From NCBI RefSeq assembly GCF_003149455.1, contig NZ_QFFK01000004.1:62001-126000 (forward strand): a stretch of 64,000 nucleotides of DNA, read 5' to 3'. Shown here one piece after another: positions 52,446 through 61,558 of the stretch. The stretch is from Chitinophaga deserti. GTDB taxonomy: Bacteria; Bacteroidota; Bacteroidia; Chitinophagales; Chitinophagaceae. The position numbers and the translations under genes are program-made. The notes under the pieces were generated by a model. That model did not search any database. It worked only from the letters and a program-made list of their open reading frames with translations, and was not told the origin of the DNA. Each line of letters opens with the position of its first letter. Positions within the stretch are counted from its first letter, which is position 1.

Positions 52446-53948
52446 TTATAGTTCTTCGTCGTCTTCCGGATCTTCCGTTGTACTGAAATTCATCATGGTG
52501 CCCAGCAGGTCGGAGAAGCGCGTAGCATTTTCGAGCGACTTCTTACTAAGCAGCGAATGGGCGGCCAGTCCGTGCAGCACCATTTCCATCATCAGCAGCT
52601 TTTCTTGTTTATTGGCATGTGGGAATTGCTTTCCTACCAGCTCTTCCAGTCCGGATACCTGCATCAGTGCCTTGGCATAATCCTTATCAGAAGCATCCTG
52701 CAGCAGCTGAAGGGCATTGCCCGCATCAAACCACTGGATCACGGGGCGGTAGGGGTTGGTATCCGGTCCGCCGGCTTTACGTTTCTTAAAGGTTTCCGGG
52801 TTGGGGAAGTATTGTGCGAAGAGGGTGCGGAGGCTTTTATCCAGCAGGTTGAGGGCTACCTGGAGGGGGCCTTCCTGCTCGCCTTCGTATACCAGCTCAA
52901 TTTTACCGGTGATGGCGGGTACGATTCCCTGCAGGTCACTTACGCGGACATATGTCTTAGTCTCATTATTCAGGAAAGTGCGCCTTTCCGCAGCACTCAC
53001 CGCATTTTCGAATGCAGCGATGGTTAAGCGGGCGGATACACCGCTTTTCTTGTCTACATACTCACTCGCCCTTGCTTCAAAGGCCACCTGTTCAATGAGG
53101 CGCTTGATGAGGTCGGGCATGGTTACTTTACCCTGCTGCTCTGCATGCACGGCGGCTTCCTGCTCAGTAATGAGCAGACTGTTTTCCAGTGTTTTAGGGT
53201 AGTGGGTAATGATCTGGCTTTCTATCCTGTCTTTCAGCGGTGTTACGATGGCGCCGCGGTTGGTATAGTCTTCCGGGTTGGCGGTGAATACAAAGAGCAT
53301 ATCGAGCGGCATGCGCACTTTAAAGCCCCTAATCTGGATATCGCCTTCCTGGAGGATGTTGAACAGGGCTACCTGTATACGGGCCTGCAGGTCGGGCAGC
53401 TCATTAATGACGAATATGCCGCGGTTAGAGCGGGGGATGATGCCGAAGTGGATCACCCTTTCATCTGCATAGCTCAGCTTCTCATTGGCCGCCTTAATGG
53501 GGTCTACGTCGCCGATAAGGTCGGCAACGGATACATCCGGCGTGGCGAGCTTTTCGCCATAGCGGGCTTCGCGGGGGAGCCATTCTATGGGTGTTTTATC
53601 TCCCATTTCTGCTACCAGATCGCGGGCGTAGCGGGAGAGGGGCTGGTAGGGATGGTCGTTGACTTCGGAACCTGCTACAATGGGAACGAATTCATCCAGC
53701 AGGTCTATCATCTGGCGGGCCATCCTTGTCTTTGCCTGGCCACGGAGGCCGAGGAAGAGGATATTGTGCCGGGAAAGCAGGGCTCTTTCCGTGTCGGGTA
53801 TCACGGTATCGTCGTACCCGATTATACCGGGAAAGGTGCTTTCCTTTCTTTTGAGTCTGGCGATAAGGTTTTGTCTGATCTCTTCTTTGACGGACTTCAT
53901 CACGTGTCCGCTTTTCTTCAGCTCGCCGAGCGTCTTGATTTTTTCCAT
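52446..53948 (-). CDS. MoxR/magnesium-chelatase-type AAA+ ATPase
   Basis: A 500-residue ATPase. The nucleotide site is GLRGQAKT (67-74), the GxxGxAKT form of MoxR and Mg-chelatase ATPases, and Walker B is GIFVINE (177-183). VFTANPEDYTNRGAIVTPLKDR is a sensor region. The C-terminal third (from about residue 370) is not recognised, and the end is acidic (TTEDPEDDEEL). It starts 4 bp after a VWA gene. MoxR-VWA pairs act as chaperone or metal-insertion machines; the client here is unknown. Confidence 0.88.
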   Translation of the reverse strand: MEKIKTLGELKKSGHVMKSVKEEIRQNLIARLKRKESTFPGIIGYDDTVIPDTERALLSRHNILFLGLRGQAKTRMARQMIDLLDEFVPIVAGSEVNDHPYQPLSRYARDLVAEMGDKTPIEWLPREARYGEKLATPDVSVADLIGDVDPIKAANEKLSYADERVIHFGIIPRSNRGIFVINELPDLQARIQVALFNILQEGDIQIRGFKVRMPLDMLFVFTANPEDYTNRGAIVTPLKDRIESQIITHYPKTLENSLLITEQEAAVHAEQQGKVTMPDLIKRLIEQVAFEARASEYVDKKSGVSARLTIAAFENAVSAAERRTFLNNETKTYVRVSDLQGIVPAITGKIELVYEGEQEGPLQVALNLLDKSLRTLFAQYFPNPETFKKRKAGGPDTNPYRPVIQWFDAGNALQLLQDASDKDYAKALMQVSGLEELVGKQFPHANKQEKLLMMEMVLHGLAAHSLLSKKSLENATRFSDLLGTMMNFSTTEDPEDDEEL

Positions 53949-53952
53949 GTCT

Positions 53953-55047
53953 TTATAACTTTTTCCTTTTTCCGTTTTCGAAATCGTGGAACAGGAACTG
54001 CCCCAGATGGTCGGTACCGGAAAAAAATGCTTTACCGTTGTTGGTTTCCGTGAATTCGTTTACGAATTGCTGCAGCCAGGGATCGGTGGCTACCATGAAT
54101 GTGGTGATGGGGATTTTCAGCTTCTTGCATTGGGCGGCGAGGTTGAGGGTCCTGTTCAGGATCTTCCTGTCCAGCCCGAAGCTGTTTTTATAATATTGCT
54201 TACCCTGTTTGAGGCAGGTGGGCTTCCCGTCGGTGATCATAAAGATCTGCTTGTTGGGATTGCGCCTGCGGCGGAGGATGTCCATCGCCAGCTCCAGTCC
54301 TGCCACGGTATTGGTGTGGAAAGGGCCCACCTGGAGATAAGGGAGGTCTTTGATCTCTATCTGCCAGGCGTCGTTGCCGAAAACGATGATATCGAGGGTA
54401 TCCTTGGGGTAGCGGGTGGTAATGAGTTCGCTCAGGGCCATGGCCACTTTCTTGGCGGGCGTGATACGGTCTTCGCCATAAAGGATCATGGAATGTGAGA
54501 TGTCTATCATGAGGGCGGTAGACGTTTGCGTCTTGAAATCCGTTTCCCGGATCTCCAGATCGTCCTGCTGCATGGAAAATACATCGATGCCATGGTTGAT
54601 CTGCGCGTTGCGGATGGAGGCCGTCATATCGATCTGCTCCAGGGCATCCCCGAAGGCATAGGGCCTCGTTTCAGCGTTCTGCTCATCGCCCTGCCCCGAT
54701 TTACGGATATTATGGTCCCCGATGCGGGATTTCTTCAGCTTCCCGAATATTTCCTCCAGCGCCCGCTTCCGGATGGTTTGTTCCGTTTTAGCGGTGATGG
54801 AGATAGTGCCTTCTGCCTCGTTGTCCCGGAGGTAACCTTTGTCTTTCAGATCCTGAATCAGATCCCCTATGCCATATTCCTCGCTGGTAAGCTGGTATTC
54901 CTTGTCCAGTTCGGTTAGCCATTGGAGGGCTTCTGATACATCGCCACTGGTGTAAGTCAGCAGCTGGGTGAAAACATCCAGCAGCTTTTCGAACGATGGC
55001 CCGCTGTTGTCTGACGGGTTAAACCGGGTGAATATAAACCCTTTCAT
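53953..55047 (-). CDS. VWA-domain protein, partner of the ATPase
   Basis: A 364-residue protein without a signal peptide. The N-terminal half is helical and charged. The von Willebrand A domain runs from about residue 172, with a complete metal-ion site: DISHS (182-186), Thr in HTNT near 245, and ITDG with D273. It is the first gene of a two-gene operon with the ATPase. The Lys/Arg-rich end (ENGKRKKL) is notable. I do not know the client or process. Confidence 0.88.
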   Translation of the reverse strand: MKGFIFTRFNPSDNSGPSFEKLLDVFTQLLTYTSGDVSEALQWLTELDKEYQLTSEEYGIGDLIQDLKDKGYLRDNEAEGTISITAKTEQTIRKRALEEIFGKLKKSRIGDHNIRKSGQGDEQNAETRPYAFGDALEQIDMTASIRNAQINHGIDVFSMQQDDLEIRETDFKTQTSTALMIDISHSMILYGEDRITPAKKVAMALSELITTRYPKDTLDIIVFGNDAWQIEIKDLPYLQVGPFHTNTVAGLELAMDILRRRRNPNKQIFMITDGKPTCLKQGKQYYKNSFGLDRKILNRTLNLAAQCKKLKIPITTFMVATDPWLQQFVNEFTETNNGKAFFSGTDHLGQFLFHDFENGKRKKL

Positions 55048-55202
55048 AGCGTACTAAATTACGGAAAAAGGGGATACAGATTCGTTTGTCACGGAACGAT
55101 CAGGCGGGCAAAATACTGCCGTTTATCCCGCTGTGCTTGTAAATATCGACAGGGTCGTGTATTTTGGACACTATTACAACGGTCAATTTAAAATACACGT
55201 CT

Positions 55203-56045
55203 ATGATCTCAATTCGAAAGTCACTGCTGTCGCTCGGTATGGCGGCTTTGCTGTTTGCACAGCCCGCCCTGGCACAGAAAAAGGAAGCTAAGCTGGGCTG
55301 GAAACTCGGTGCGCAGGCGTATTCCTTCAATCGTTTCACTTTATCCGAAGCCCTCGACCGGCTGGATTCCTGCGGACTGCAGTTCGTGGAGTGCTATCCC
55401 GGCCAGACCATTGGCGGCGGTATTGAAGGGAAAATGGACTGGCGGATGGATGCAGCTAAGCAGCAGCAGGTGAAAGACTTACTGAAGAAGAAAAAGAAGA
55501 CCCTCGTTGCGTTTGGTGTGGTATCGCCAAACGGAGAGGCAGAATGGAAAGAGCTGTTCGAATTTGCGAAAGCGATGAAGATCCAGATCATCACTTCGGA
55601 GCCCCGTGTGAAGGATCTGGATGCTGTGAGCCGCCTGGCAGACGAGTACAAGATTAAAGTGGCCATCCACGACCACCCAAGGCCCAGCCACTACTGGCAC
55701 CCCGACACTGTGCTGGCAGCCATCGAAGGCCGTAGCAAGTACCTGGGCGCCTGTGCCGATATCGGTCACTGGGTACGTTCCGGTCTCGATCCGGTAGAGT
55801 GCCTGCAGAAGTTGAATGGCAAGGTTTTCAGCCTGCATATCAAAGATCTGCATGAGAAAGGGCCCAAAGGCCACGATGTACCCTGGGGTACCGGCGTATG
55901 CAACATCGAAGGCGTACTGGCTGAGCTGAAGAAGCAGAACTTTAAAGGAGTTTTCAGCGCAGAATACGAATACCACTGGGATCGTAACTGGCCTGAGATC
56001 GCCGAGGGCGTGAAGAACGTTCGTGGTATGATCGAGAAGTTATAA
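55203..56045 (+). CDS. Exported sugar phosphate isomerase/epimerase-like TIM barrel
   Basis: A 280-residue protein with a signal peptide (SLLSLGMAALLFAQPALAQ). The rest is an AP-endonuclease-2-type TIM barrel with WKLGAQAYSFNRFTLSEALD, FVECYPG, VAIHDHPRPSHYW, GACADIGHWVRSGLDP and SLHIKDLHEKGPKGHDVPWG, which place His, Asp and Glu as metal ligands. Such exported proteins occur with Gfo/Idh and DUF1080 genes and are thought to work on keto-sugars. It is separate from that operon here, on the opposite strand. Confidence 0.88.
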   Translation: MISIRKSLLSLGMAALLFAQPALAQKKEAKLGWKLGAQAYSFNRFTLSEALDRLDSCGLQFVECYPGQTIGGGIEGKMDWRMDAAKQQQVKDLLKKKKKTLVAFGVVSPNGEAEWKELFEFAKAMKIQIITSEPRVKDLDAVSRLADEYKIKVAIHDHPRPSHYWHPDTVLAAIEGRSKYLGACADIGHWVRSGLDPVECLQKLNGKVFSLHIKDLHEKGPKGHDVPWGTGVCNIEGVLAELKKQNFKGVFSAEYEYHWDRNWPEIAEGVKNVRGMIEKL

Positions 56046-56065
56046 GGATTTTTACTATTTTGAAG

Positions 56066-56094
56066 ACGCCGGGCATTATGTCCGGCGTTTTTTA
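56066..56094 (+). terminator. Terminator after the isomerase-like gene
   Basis: ACGCCGG and CCGGCGT pair around a 9-base loop, followed by TTTTTT, 20 bp after the stop. Confidence 0.85.
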
Positions 56095-56106
56095 TTCCCC
56101 TTATCT

Positions 56107-56616
56107 ATGTACCTTATATTGATCGTTTTCTACCTGATTCTGCTATTAGTTCCTGTTTCAGCCATTACTTTATTGCTGTGGTGGATAGTTGCCCTTTTCT
56201 TTCACAATAATCGCGAAGCCCATGCCCGTGGTCTTCAATTTCTGACTTACTTTGGATTTGTATCTGGCGTAATACAGCTTATTGCATATTTTCTTGCGGA
56301 GAAAGGCCAGGGGAAGGTTATTTTGTATCCAATCCTTTACATGGTACTGTGCTTATTAGTGATCCTGGTACTACTGCTGTCACGGAAATACGCAAAACTC
56401 TGGGGGAGCTTTATTGTCTGGCTCATGATGATCGCAACAATCTGGTTTGATGAGATATTAGATAGATGGATAATGCCCATTATCAACCAGGATTACTGGC
56501 CTGTAGCATGGTCTGTAACTACGGTGGATTTTACATGGGGAATGGTATTTATACTTTCATTGATCCTAATAGGAATTACATACTGGTATGCGATGAAAGG
56601 TAGGAAAGAGGCGTAG
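56107..56616 (+). CDS. Small membrane protein, first of three tandem paralogues
   Basis: A 169-residue protein with four to five hydrophobic helices. I do not recognise a family. A loop near residues 113-130 carries DEILDRWIMPIINQDYWP, which recurs in altered form in the next two genes (EILGKIAAPIFDPDYGQ and YILYYWIAPWLYKDYLP). The shared pattern and order suggest tandem duplication followed by strong divergence. The A+T content is higher than that of the flanking genes. Confidence 0.7.
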   Translation: MYLILIVFYLILLLVPVSAITLLLWWIVALFFHNNREAHARGLQFLTYFGFVSGVIQLIAYFLAEKGQGKVILYPILYMVLCLLVILVLLLSRKYAKLWGSFIVWLMMIATIWFDEILDRWIMPIINQDYWPVAWSVTTVDFTWGMVFILSLILIGITYWYAMKGRKEA

Positions 56617-56748
56617 CGCGCGCCCTGATAGGTGAAGATGAGGTATTCAGCATAAATTAAAACCGGTTACCCCTTACAGAATCATACCGTAATTAAGTTA
56701 AATTTAGTATGCCGGGTATTTGCCCGCAGTTGATATATCCCTTACCCC

Positions 56749-57294
56749 ATGGAATTTTTATTCACTTTTTTAGATCCCCGTGCCATGATTGCGGCACTTG
56801 CCTGGGTTTTTGCTATCTGGATGCTGGTAGTCATCTTTGACAAGGATATCCGGAAGAATCGCCCCAGGGGACTTTATTCCCTTTACCTGATGTCGCTTAT
56901 CGCCGTATTGCTGCATCTGCTATTGTATACAATAACTTTATCAAGGGGATTCCGCACGGATTACGATTTTATATTTTTCGAGTATGAATTAATAGGCGGC
57001 GTCATGATACTAAGTATTGTATTGGCTGGCTGGCATAGAAAAGTGTGGGCAGGATTATTGACGACCGCCATATTGTTTTGCCTGGATTACCGGGCTGAGA
57101 TACTGGGAAAGATTGCAGCTCCCATCTTTGATCCGGATTATGGACAAAGAACCTGTGTGACTACCGACCCCGCTTATCACCCCGTGGCATTTGTGATATT
57201 AACTTTAGCATTATTGGTGCTTACATTTCTGATGGCCTTCAATTTTAAGCGCCGTGTTACTGAACCTCCATCCGAAGATGAAGCAGATAGCTGA
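56749..57294 (+). CDS. Small membrane protein, second of three tandem paralogues
   Basis: A 181-residue protein with about five hydrophobic segments. The second loop is basic (KDIRKNRPRG), and the shared motif AEILGKIAAPIFDPDYGQ lies near residues 115-132. The C-terminus is acidic (EPPSEDEADS). The 132-bp gap before it has a near-consensus promoter box TAAATTTA at about 56698-56705. Function unknown. Confidence 0.7.
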   Translation: MEFLFTFLDPRAMIAALAWVFAIWMLVVIFDKDIRKNRPRGLYSLYLMSLIAVLLHLLLYTITLSRGFRTDYDFIFFEYELIGGVMILSIVLAGWHRKVWAGLLTTAILFCLDYRAEILGKIAAPIFDPDYGQRTCVTTDPAYHPVAFVILTLALLVLTFLMAFNFKRRVTEPPSEDEADS

Positions 57295-57419
57295 AACATA
57301 CATCTGTGGCTGATGACAGACTTCTTTATCCTTCTTTTATAAATTCCCCATACGCATGTACCTGCCTTATTCCTTCATTAATTGCCTCAAACTATTGTTG
57401 CCAGCCTGTGCTTTCGCTT

Positions 57420-57866
57420 ATGCGGCTTTTTTTTATGCTTACCAGCTATGCACAGTTTAGTTACCTCCGCGCCAGGAGTCTTACTATTATTGCCTGGGTG
57501 GCCTGGGCAGCGGTATTAATACTTTTTGTACCACTTCTGATACTTGCTGTCAATTTCCCGTCGTTAATACTAACGCTTGAATGGTTATGGATGTTATTAG
57601 TTCCCCATATGATGCTGTATATAATGCTTACTAAGAAACATCTCCGCTTTGGATGGGGTATGCTGATGCTGGCTATCCTGGTATTATTGAGTACGCAGGA
57701 ATACATTTTGTACTATTGGATTGCACCATGGTTGTATAAAGATTATCTCCCGTCTTACTGGTCGCTGGGTGCTTTTAACTGGCTTATGTTTGGCGTGACT
57801 GCGTTGGTGTTGATATTGATTATACCGGTTATAGGCTTGCGCTTCAATCCACAAAGGAAGCAGTAA
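57420..57866 (+). CDS. Small membrane protein, third of three tandem paralogues
   Basis: A protein of about 148 residues with four hydrophobic segments; the shared motif YILYYWIAPWLYKDYLP is near residue 100. I chose ATG 57420; ATG 57435 is also possible, and a GTG at 57306 would add a non-hydrophobic N-terminus unlike the two paralogues. Function unknown. Confidence 0.65.
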   Translation: MRLFFMLTSYAQFSYLRARSLTIIAWVAWAAVLILFVPLLILAVNFPSLILTLEWLWMLLVPHMMLYIMLTKKHLRFGWGMLMLAILVLLSTQEYILYYWIAPWLYKDYLPSYWSLGAFNWLMFGVTALVLILIIPVIGLRFNPQRKQ

Positions 57867-57880
57867 AGCGGATGAAATAA

Positions 57881-57915
57881 AAAAAAGCCGGTTGACATAT
57901 CGTCAACCGGCTTTT
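57881..57915. terminator. Bidirectional terminator
   Basis: AGCCGGTTGAC and GTCAACCGGCT form an 11-bp stem with a 5-base loop, with A and T tracts on the two sides, between convergent genes. Confidence 0.9.
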
Positions 57916-57931
57916 TCTATGGTAGTATAGC

Positions 57932-60900
57932 TTATTGCTTTTTAGGAGAATCCTGTGGAGCAGGGGCGGGAGCATTCCCGAACTGCTGGCCACCTTCTAC
58001 CTGGCGGGCACTGTCATTACCGAAGTCCTGCTGCCATTGTACCAGCATCGCTTTGAACTGTTCAGCACGACGGGCATCATCCTGCAGGTCGTTCGTGAAT
58101 TTGGAAGCAGGGAGGGCGCGGTAGTAGCGCATTTGCTGATCCAGGTCTTTCACGATCTGACCGGTGATTTCCTGTGCTTTCTTCTTGTCGCCGGCGAGGT
58201 AGTAAGCGTATACGATCTCCATGCTCCAGAGGTTGTGCATGTTACCGGGCGAGGTCATCGCGTAGGGCATATTACCGGGGAGGAACATCGTATCCTGACG
58301 GCCGAGGATGTTGAGGGCTTTATCTTTCTTGCCTTCCTTCACGAGCGCTACGGCCACTTTGGTATGGGCGTTACGAACGGTCTGGAGCATACGGCGGTTA
58401 GGCTCGTCGAAGTACACACCGGGTACATTTACACTGCCATACTGGAATTTCTCCATAATGGTGCTGTAAGCGCGGTTGGTATTCACCTGATCGTTCAGGC
58501 CGGGCAGCATCTCGTCGGTAGTCTGGCGGCGGGTGGGCGACAGGCGGTAGGTAAGACCTTCCACAGAAAGGAAATCATTAAAGCCAAGATCTACGGGAGA
58601 AGTGAAGTAGATGGGGCGTTTCCATTCGTTGGTAGCGATGATGTCGTATACGGCGAGGTCGTTCTTGAAGATCATTTGTTTGCTGATCATGAACGGAATC
58701 TGTGCTTCGATACGTGCGCTGTCGGCTACATCTACAGTACCGTTTTTCAGTACGGTGGCCTTATCTACCGGGATGAACAGTTTCTGCGTGGGCAGGTAGT
58801 TCACTTTCTCACCGGTGTTCAGGGGTACTTTGGCAGCATCGCTGTCGTCTCCGAGGAAGCCGATCACTTCTTTCAGGTTGTAGAAGCGGTCCTGCGGTAC
58901 TTTACCATTGTCGAAGAACATTACGTAGTTGCGGTTTTCGCCACGGTATTGTTCAGATGTAAGGGTCATGGGGATGGCAGGGCTCTGGTTGGTAGCATTG
59001 CGTTGTTGTTCAATGTACCAGTCTACTCCGAGGAGGCTCAGGTTAATTACCCTGATATCCGGACGGATGCCTTCCACTTCCTGTGCGTACCACAGCGGGT
59101 AAGTATCGTTATCACCCACGGTAAAGAGGATGGCGTTGGGAGCGCAGGATTCGAGGTAGTCTTTTGCTACGTCGCGTGCAATTACTTTTTTGGAACGGTC
59201 GTGATCATCCCAGCCTTGCTGTGCCATCAGCACGGGTGCGGCAAGGAGACTGATCACTACCGCCAGTACTGCTGCGGCAGGCACCTTCCGTTTTTCGAAG
59301 AAGGAGTAGATGCTCATTACACCGAGGCCGATCCAGATGGCGAAAGCGTAGAAGGAGCCTACGTAGGCATAATCACGCTCACGTGGCTGGTTACCTGCCT
59401 GGTTGAGGTAGAGTACGATGGCCAGACCGGTGAAGAAGAACAGCAACCCTGCGATCAGTGCGTCTTTCTTGTGGCGTGAATAATGGAAAAGGAATCCAAG
59501 TACACCCAGCAGGAAAGGCAGGAAGAAGAACGTATTGTGGGCTTTATTGTTTTTCAGGCTGTCGGGCATTTCAGACTGATCGCCCAGCATGAGGTTGTCG
59601 ATAAACGGAATACCGGATACGGTGTTACCATCACGCGGGTTACCGAAGCCCTGGGTATCGTTCTGTTTACCTACGAAGTTCCAGCCAAAATAGCGCAGGT
59701 ACATGAAGCTTACCTGGTATTTGAGGAAGAAGGTGATGTTGTCAGCGAAAGAGGGTTTTTCACCATCTCTGAGGCCGAGGAATGCTTTGTAGTAATCGGC
59801 ATGGCCCTGGTCATTGGAAGCGTCCCACACGCGGGGGAACAGCATCATGTCTTCAGGCTTGTATACAGGTACCTGCTTTTTACCGGCTACGATGTATTTG
59901 TTACCGGCGCGGGCGTAGATGTTATTGGTTTCTTTATAAGACTCCGGGCGGGCGGTGAACACCTGGCCATAGATCAGGGGGAAATCGCCATACTGTTCGC
60001 GGCCGAGGTAGCCAACGAGGGATACGGGATTGTCTACATTGTACATGTCCACAGTCGGGTTGGCCGAGGAGCGGATCATGGTGGTGATGTAGGTGGAGTA
60101 CCCCATTAGGAGGAAGAAGATACAGGAGTTGACGAGCTGAATGGGATGTCTGAGCCTGGCGTAGTCGAACTTCTTTCCAAACAGCTGGATGATGTAAGGA
60201 AGGCCAAGTACCACTAAGGCGAAGATCACCCGTCCTGCTTTGGCTGCGCCGCTGCCGCCTTCAGGGAAAGCGGGGATAACCAGTACAGTGGCAACGAGGA
60301 TGAGGGGAGCATACAGACCCACCTTTGGTTTGAAGTAACCTACTACAAGGAGGGCGAGGATGCCTACGAAGTAGAAAGTGAAACCGGAGAAGAAGGGCAG
60401 GCTGAGGGAGTTTACGAAGTAAACGTCCATCATACCGGCTACTTTAATGGTATCCTGGATAACGAACTTCTGAACGGCACCGGTGATAAGGCAGCCGATT
60501 ACAAAAGCCCAGAAAGCGCCGCTGGTGCTGATGTTTTTGCTTTTCCGGAAGTACCAGATAAGCACCATGGCGGGGATGGTCAGGAGGTTGAGGAGGTGGA
60601 CACCGATAGAGAGGCCCATCAGGTAAGCGATCAGAACGATCCAGCGGTCGCCGGATTCGGAATCTGCCGCATGTTCCCATTTCAGCATGGCCCAGAAAAC
60701 CACGGCGGTGAAGAGGGAAGACATGGCGTATACTTCACCTTCCACAGCGGAGAACCAGAAAGAGTCGGAGAAAGTATAAGCCAGGGCACCTACTGCACCG
60801 GCACCCATTACTACGATGAGCTGGGCCTGTGTGAGGATACCACCGTTCTGGGTATAGATACGGCGGGCGAAGTGCGTGATGGTCCAGAAGAGGAACAGGA

Positions 60901-61162
60901 TGGTGAAGCCGCTGGAAAGCGCACTCATGATGTTGATACCCAGTCCTGCGCTGCCGGGAGCAAAGGGCAGGGTAAAGATCCTGCCGATGAGCACGAACAA
61001 GGGGGCGCCGGGAGGGTGGGGAACCTGTACTTTATAGGCCGCGGAAATAAACTCGCCGCAATCCCACAGGCTACCCGTGGCTTCCATGGTCATTAAATAA
61101 ACAATACAGGCGATGATGCACACGACCCAGCCTGTAATGTTATTAATCCTGTTAAAATTCAT
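57932..61162 (-). CDS. DUF2723 membrane protein (GT-C-like) with helical-repeat tail
   Basis: A 1076-residue protein. The N-terminal 640 residues are membrane-spanning, with an early loop TMEATGSLWDCGEFISAAYKVQ split over the first helices and the DUF2723 motif VPHPPGAPLFVLIGR. The C-terminal part is soluble, with NAILFTVGDNDTYPLWYAQE and later helical repeats. DUF2723 proteins resemble GT-C glycosyltransferases and are linked to protein O-glycosylation in Bacteroidota. The end is Gln/Ala/Pro-rich. It is a single-gene unit with its own promoter at 61186. Confidence 0.88.
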   Translation of the reverse strand: MNFNRINNITGWVVCIIACIVYLMTMEATGSLWDCGEFISAAYKVQVPHPPGAPLFVLIGRIFTLPFAPGSAGLGINIMSALSSGFTILFLFWTITHFARRIYTQNGGILTQAQLIVVMGAGAVGALAYTFSDSFWFSAVEGEVYAMSSLFTAVVFWAMLKWEHAADSESGDRWIVLIAYLMGLSIGVHLLNLLTIPAMVLIWYFRKSKNISTSGAFWAFVIGCLITGAVQKFVIQDTIKVAGMMDVYFVNSLSLPFFSGFTFYFVGILALLVVGYFKPKVGLYAPLILVATVLVIPAFPEGGSGAAKAGRVIFALVVLGLPYIIQLFGKKFDYARLRHPIQLVNSCIFFLLMGYSTYITTMIRSSANPTVDMYNVDNPVSLVGYLGREQYGDFPLIYGQVFTARPESYKETNNIYARAGNKYIVAGKKQVPVYKPEDMMLFPRVWDASNDQGHADYYKAFLGLRDGEKPSFADNITFFLKYQVSFMYLRYFGWNFVGKQNDTQGFGNPRDGNTVSGIPFIDNLMLGDQSEMPDSLKNNKAHNTFFFLPFLLGVLGFLFHYSRHKKDALIAGLLFFFTGLAIVLYLNQAGNQPRERDYAYVGSFYAFAIWIGLGVMSIYSFFEKRKVPAAAVLAVVISLLAAPVLMAQQGWDDHDRSKKVIARDVAKDYLESCAPNAILFTVGDNDTYPLWYAQEVEGIRPDIRVINLSLLGVDWYIEQQRNATNQSPAIPMTLTSEQYRGENRNYVMFFDNGKVPQDRFYNLKEVIGFLGDDSDAAKVPLNTGEKVNYLPTQKLFIPVDKATVLKNGTVDVADSARIEAQIPFMISKQMIFKNDLAVYDIIATNEWKRPIYFTSPVDLGFNDFLSVEGLTYRLSPTRRQTTDEMLPGLNDQVNTNRAYSTIMEKFQYGSVNVPGVYFDEPNRRMLQTVRNAHTKVAVALVKEGKKDKALNILGRQDTMFLPGNMPYAMTSPGNMHNLWSMEIVYAYYLAGDKKKAQEITGQIVKDLDQQMRYYRALPASKFTNDLQDDARRAEQFKAMLVQWQQDFGNDSARQVEGGQQFGNAPAPAPQDSPKKQ

Positions 61163-61185
61163 AAGTCGATTTTAGATAATTCCGA

Positions 61186-61193
61186 CAAAAATA
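61186..61193 (-). promoter_or_regulatory. -7 promoter box (TATTTTTG) for the DUF2723 gene
   Basis: Exact TAnnTTTG match on the minus strand, 23 nt before the ATG at 61162. Confidence 0.6.
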
Positions 61194-61258
61194 GAAAATC
61201 TAACCAATTAAGCTAATTGGCGGAACAGTTTTAACTTTTTATAAATACTTTAACAAAT

Positions 61259-61558
61259 CTACAAGTTTGCGGATGCAATACGATCCAGGCTCCAGGCTTC
61301 CGGTTTAGCTGAGAACCAGGGCTTTATGGTAGCCCATGTTTTGGCAAACAGATCAGAGTGGCGGTAGGCATCAAGTGCATCGGGGCCGGTCCAGGTACTG
61401 TAGGTGCAATATACTCCGGGGCGCGACCGGTCTTTCCAGAGTTCCAGGTGCGAGCAGCCGGGGAAGTGGCGGATATCGTCCCGGAGGGTCCCGAACAGGG
61501 ATTCAAAGGCCGTGCAGTGGGCATCGGCGAAAGTAAGTTGTACGATTCTGATCATCAT
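61259..61558 (-). CDS. Antibiotic-biosynthesis-monooxygenase (ABM)-type protein
   Basis: A 99-residue protein of the ABM ferredoxin-like fold, with MIRIVQLTF, FPGCSHLELWKDRSRPGVYCTY split over strands 2-3, and HSDLFAKTWATIKPWF. Such small dimeric proteins include monooxygenases and haem-degrading enzymes, and many have unknown roles. The ATG at 61558 overlaps the stop of the SAM-hydrolase-like gene as ATGA; Met 2 is an equally good start. Confidence 0.82.
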   Translation of the reverse strand: MMIRIVQLTFADAHCTAFESLFGTLRDDIRHFPGCSHLELWKDRSRPGVYCTYSTWTGPDALDAYRHSDLFAKTWATIKPWFSAKPEAWSLDRIASANL

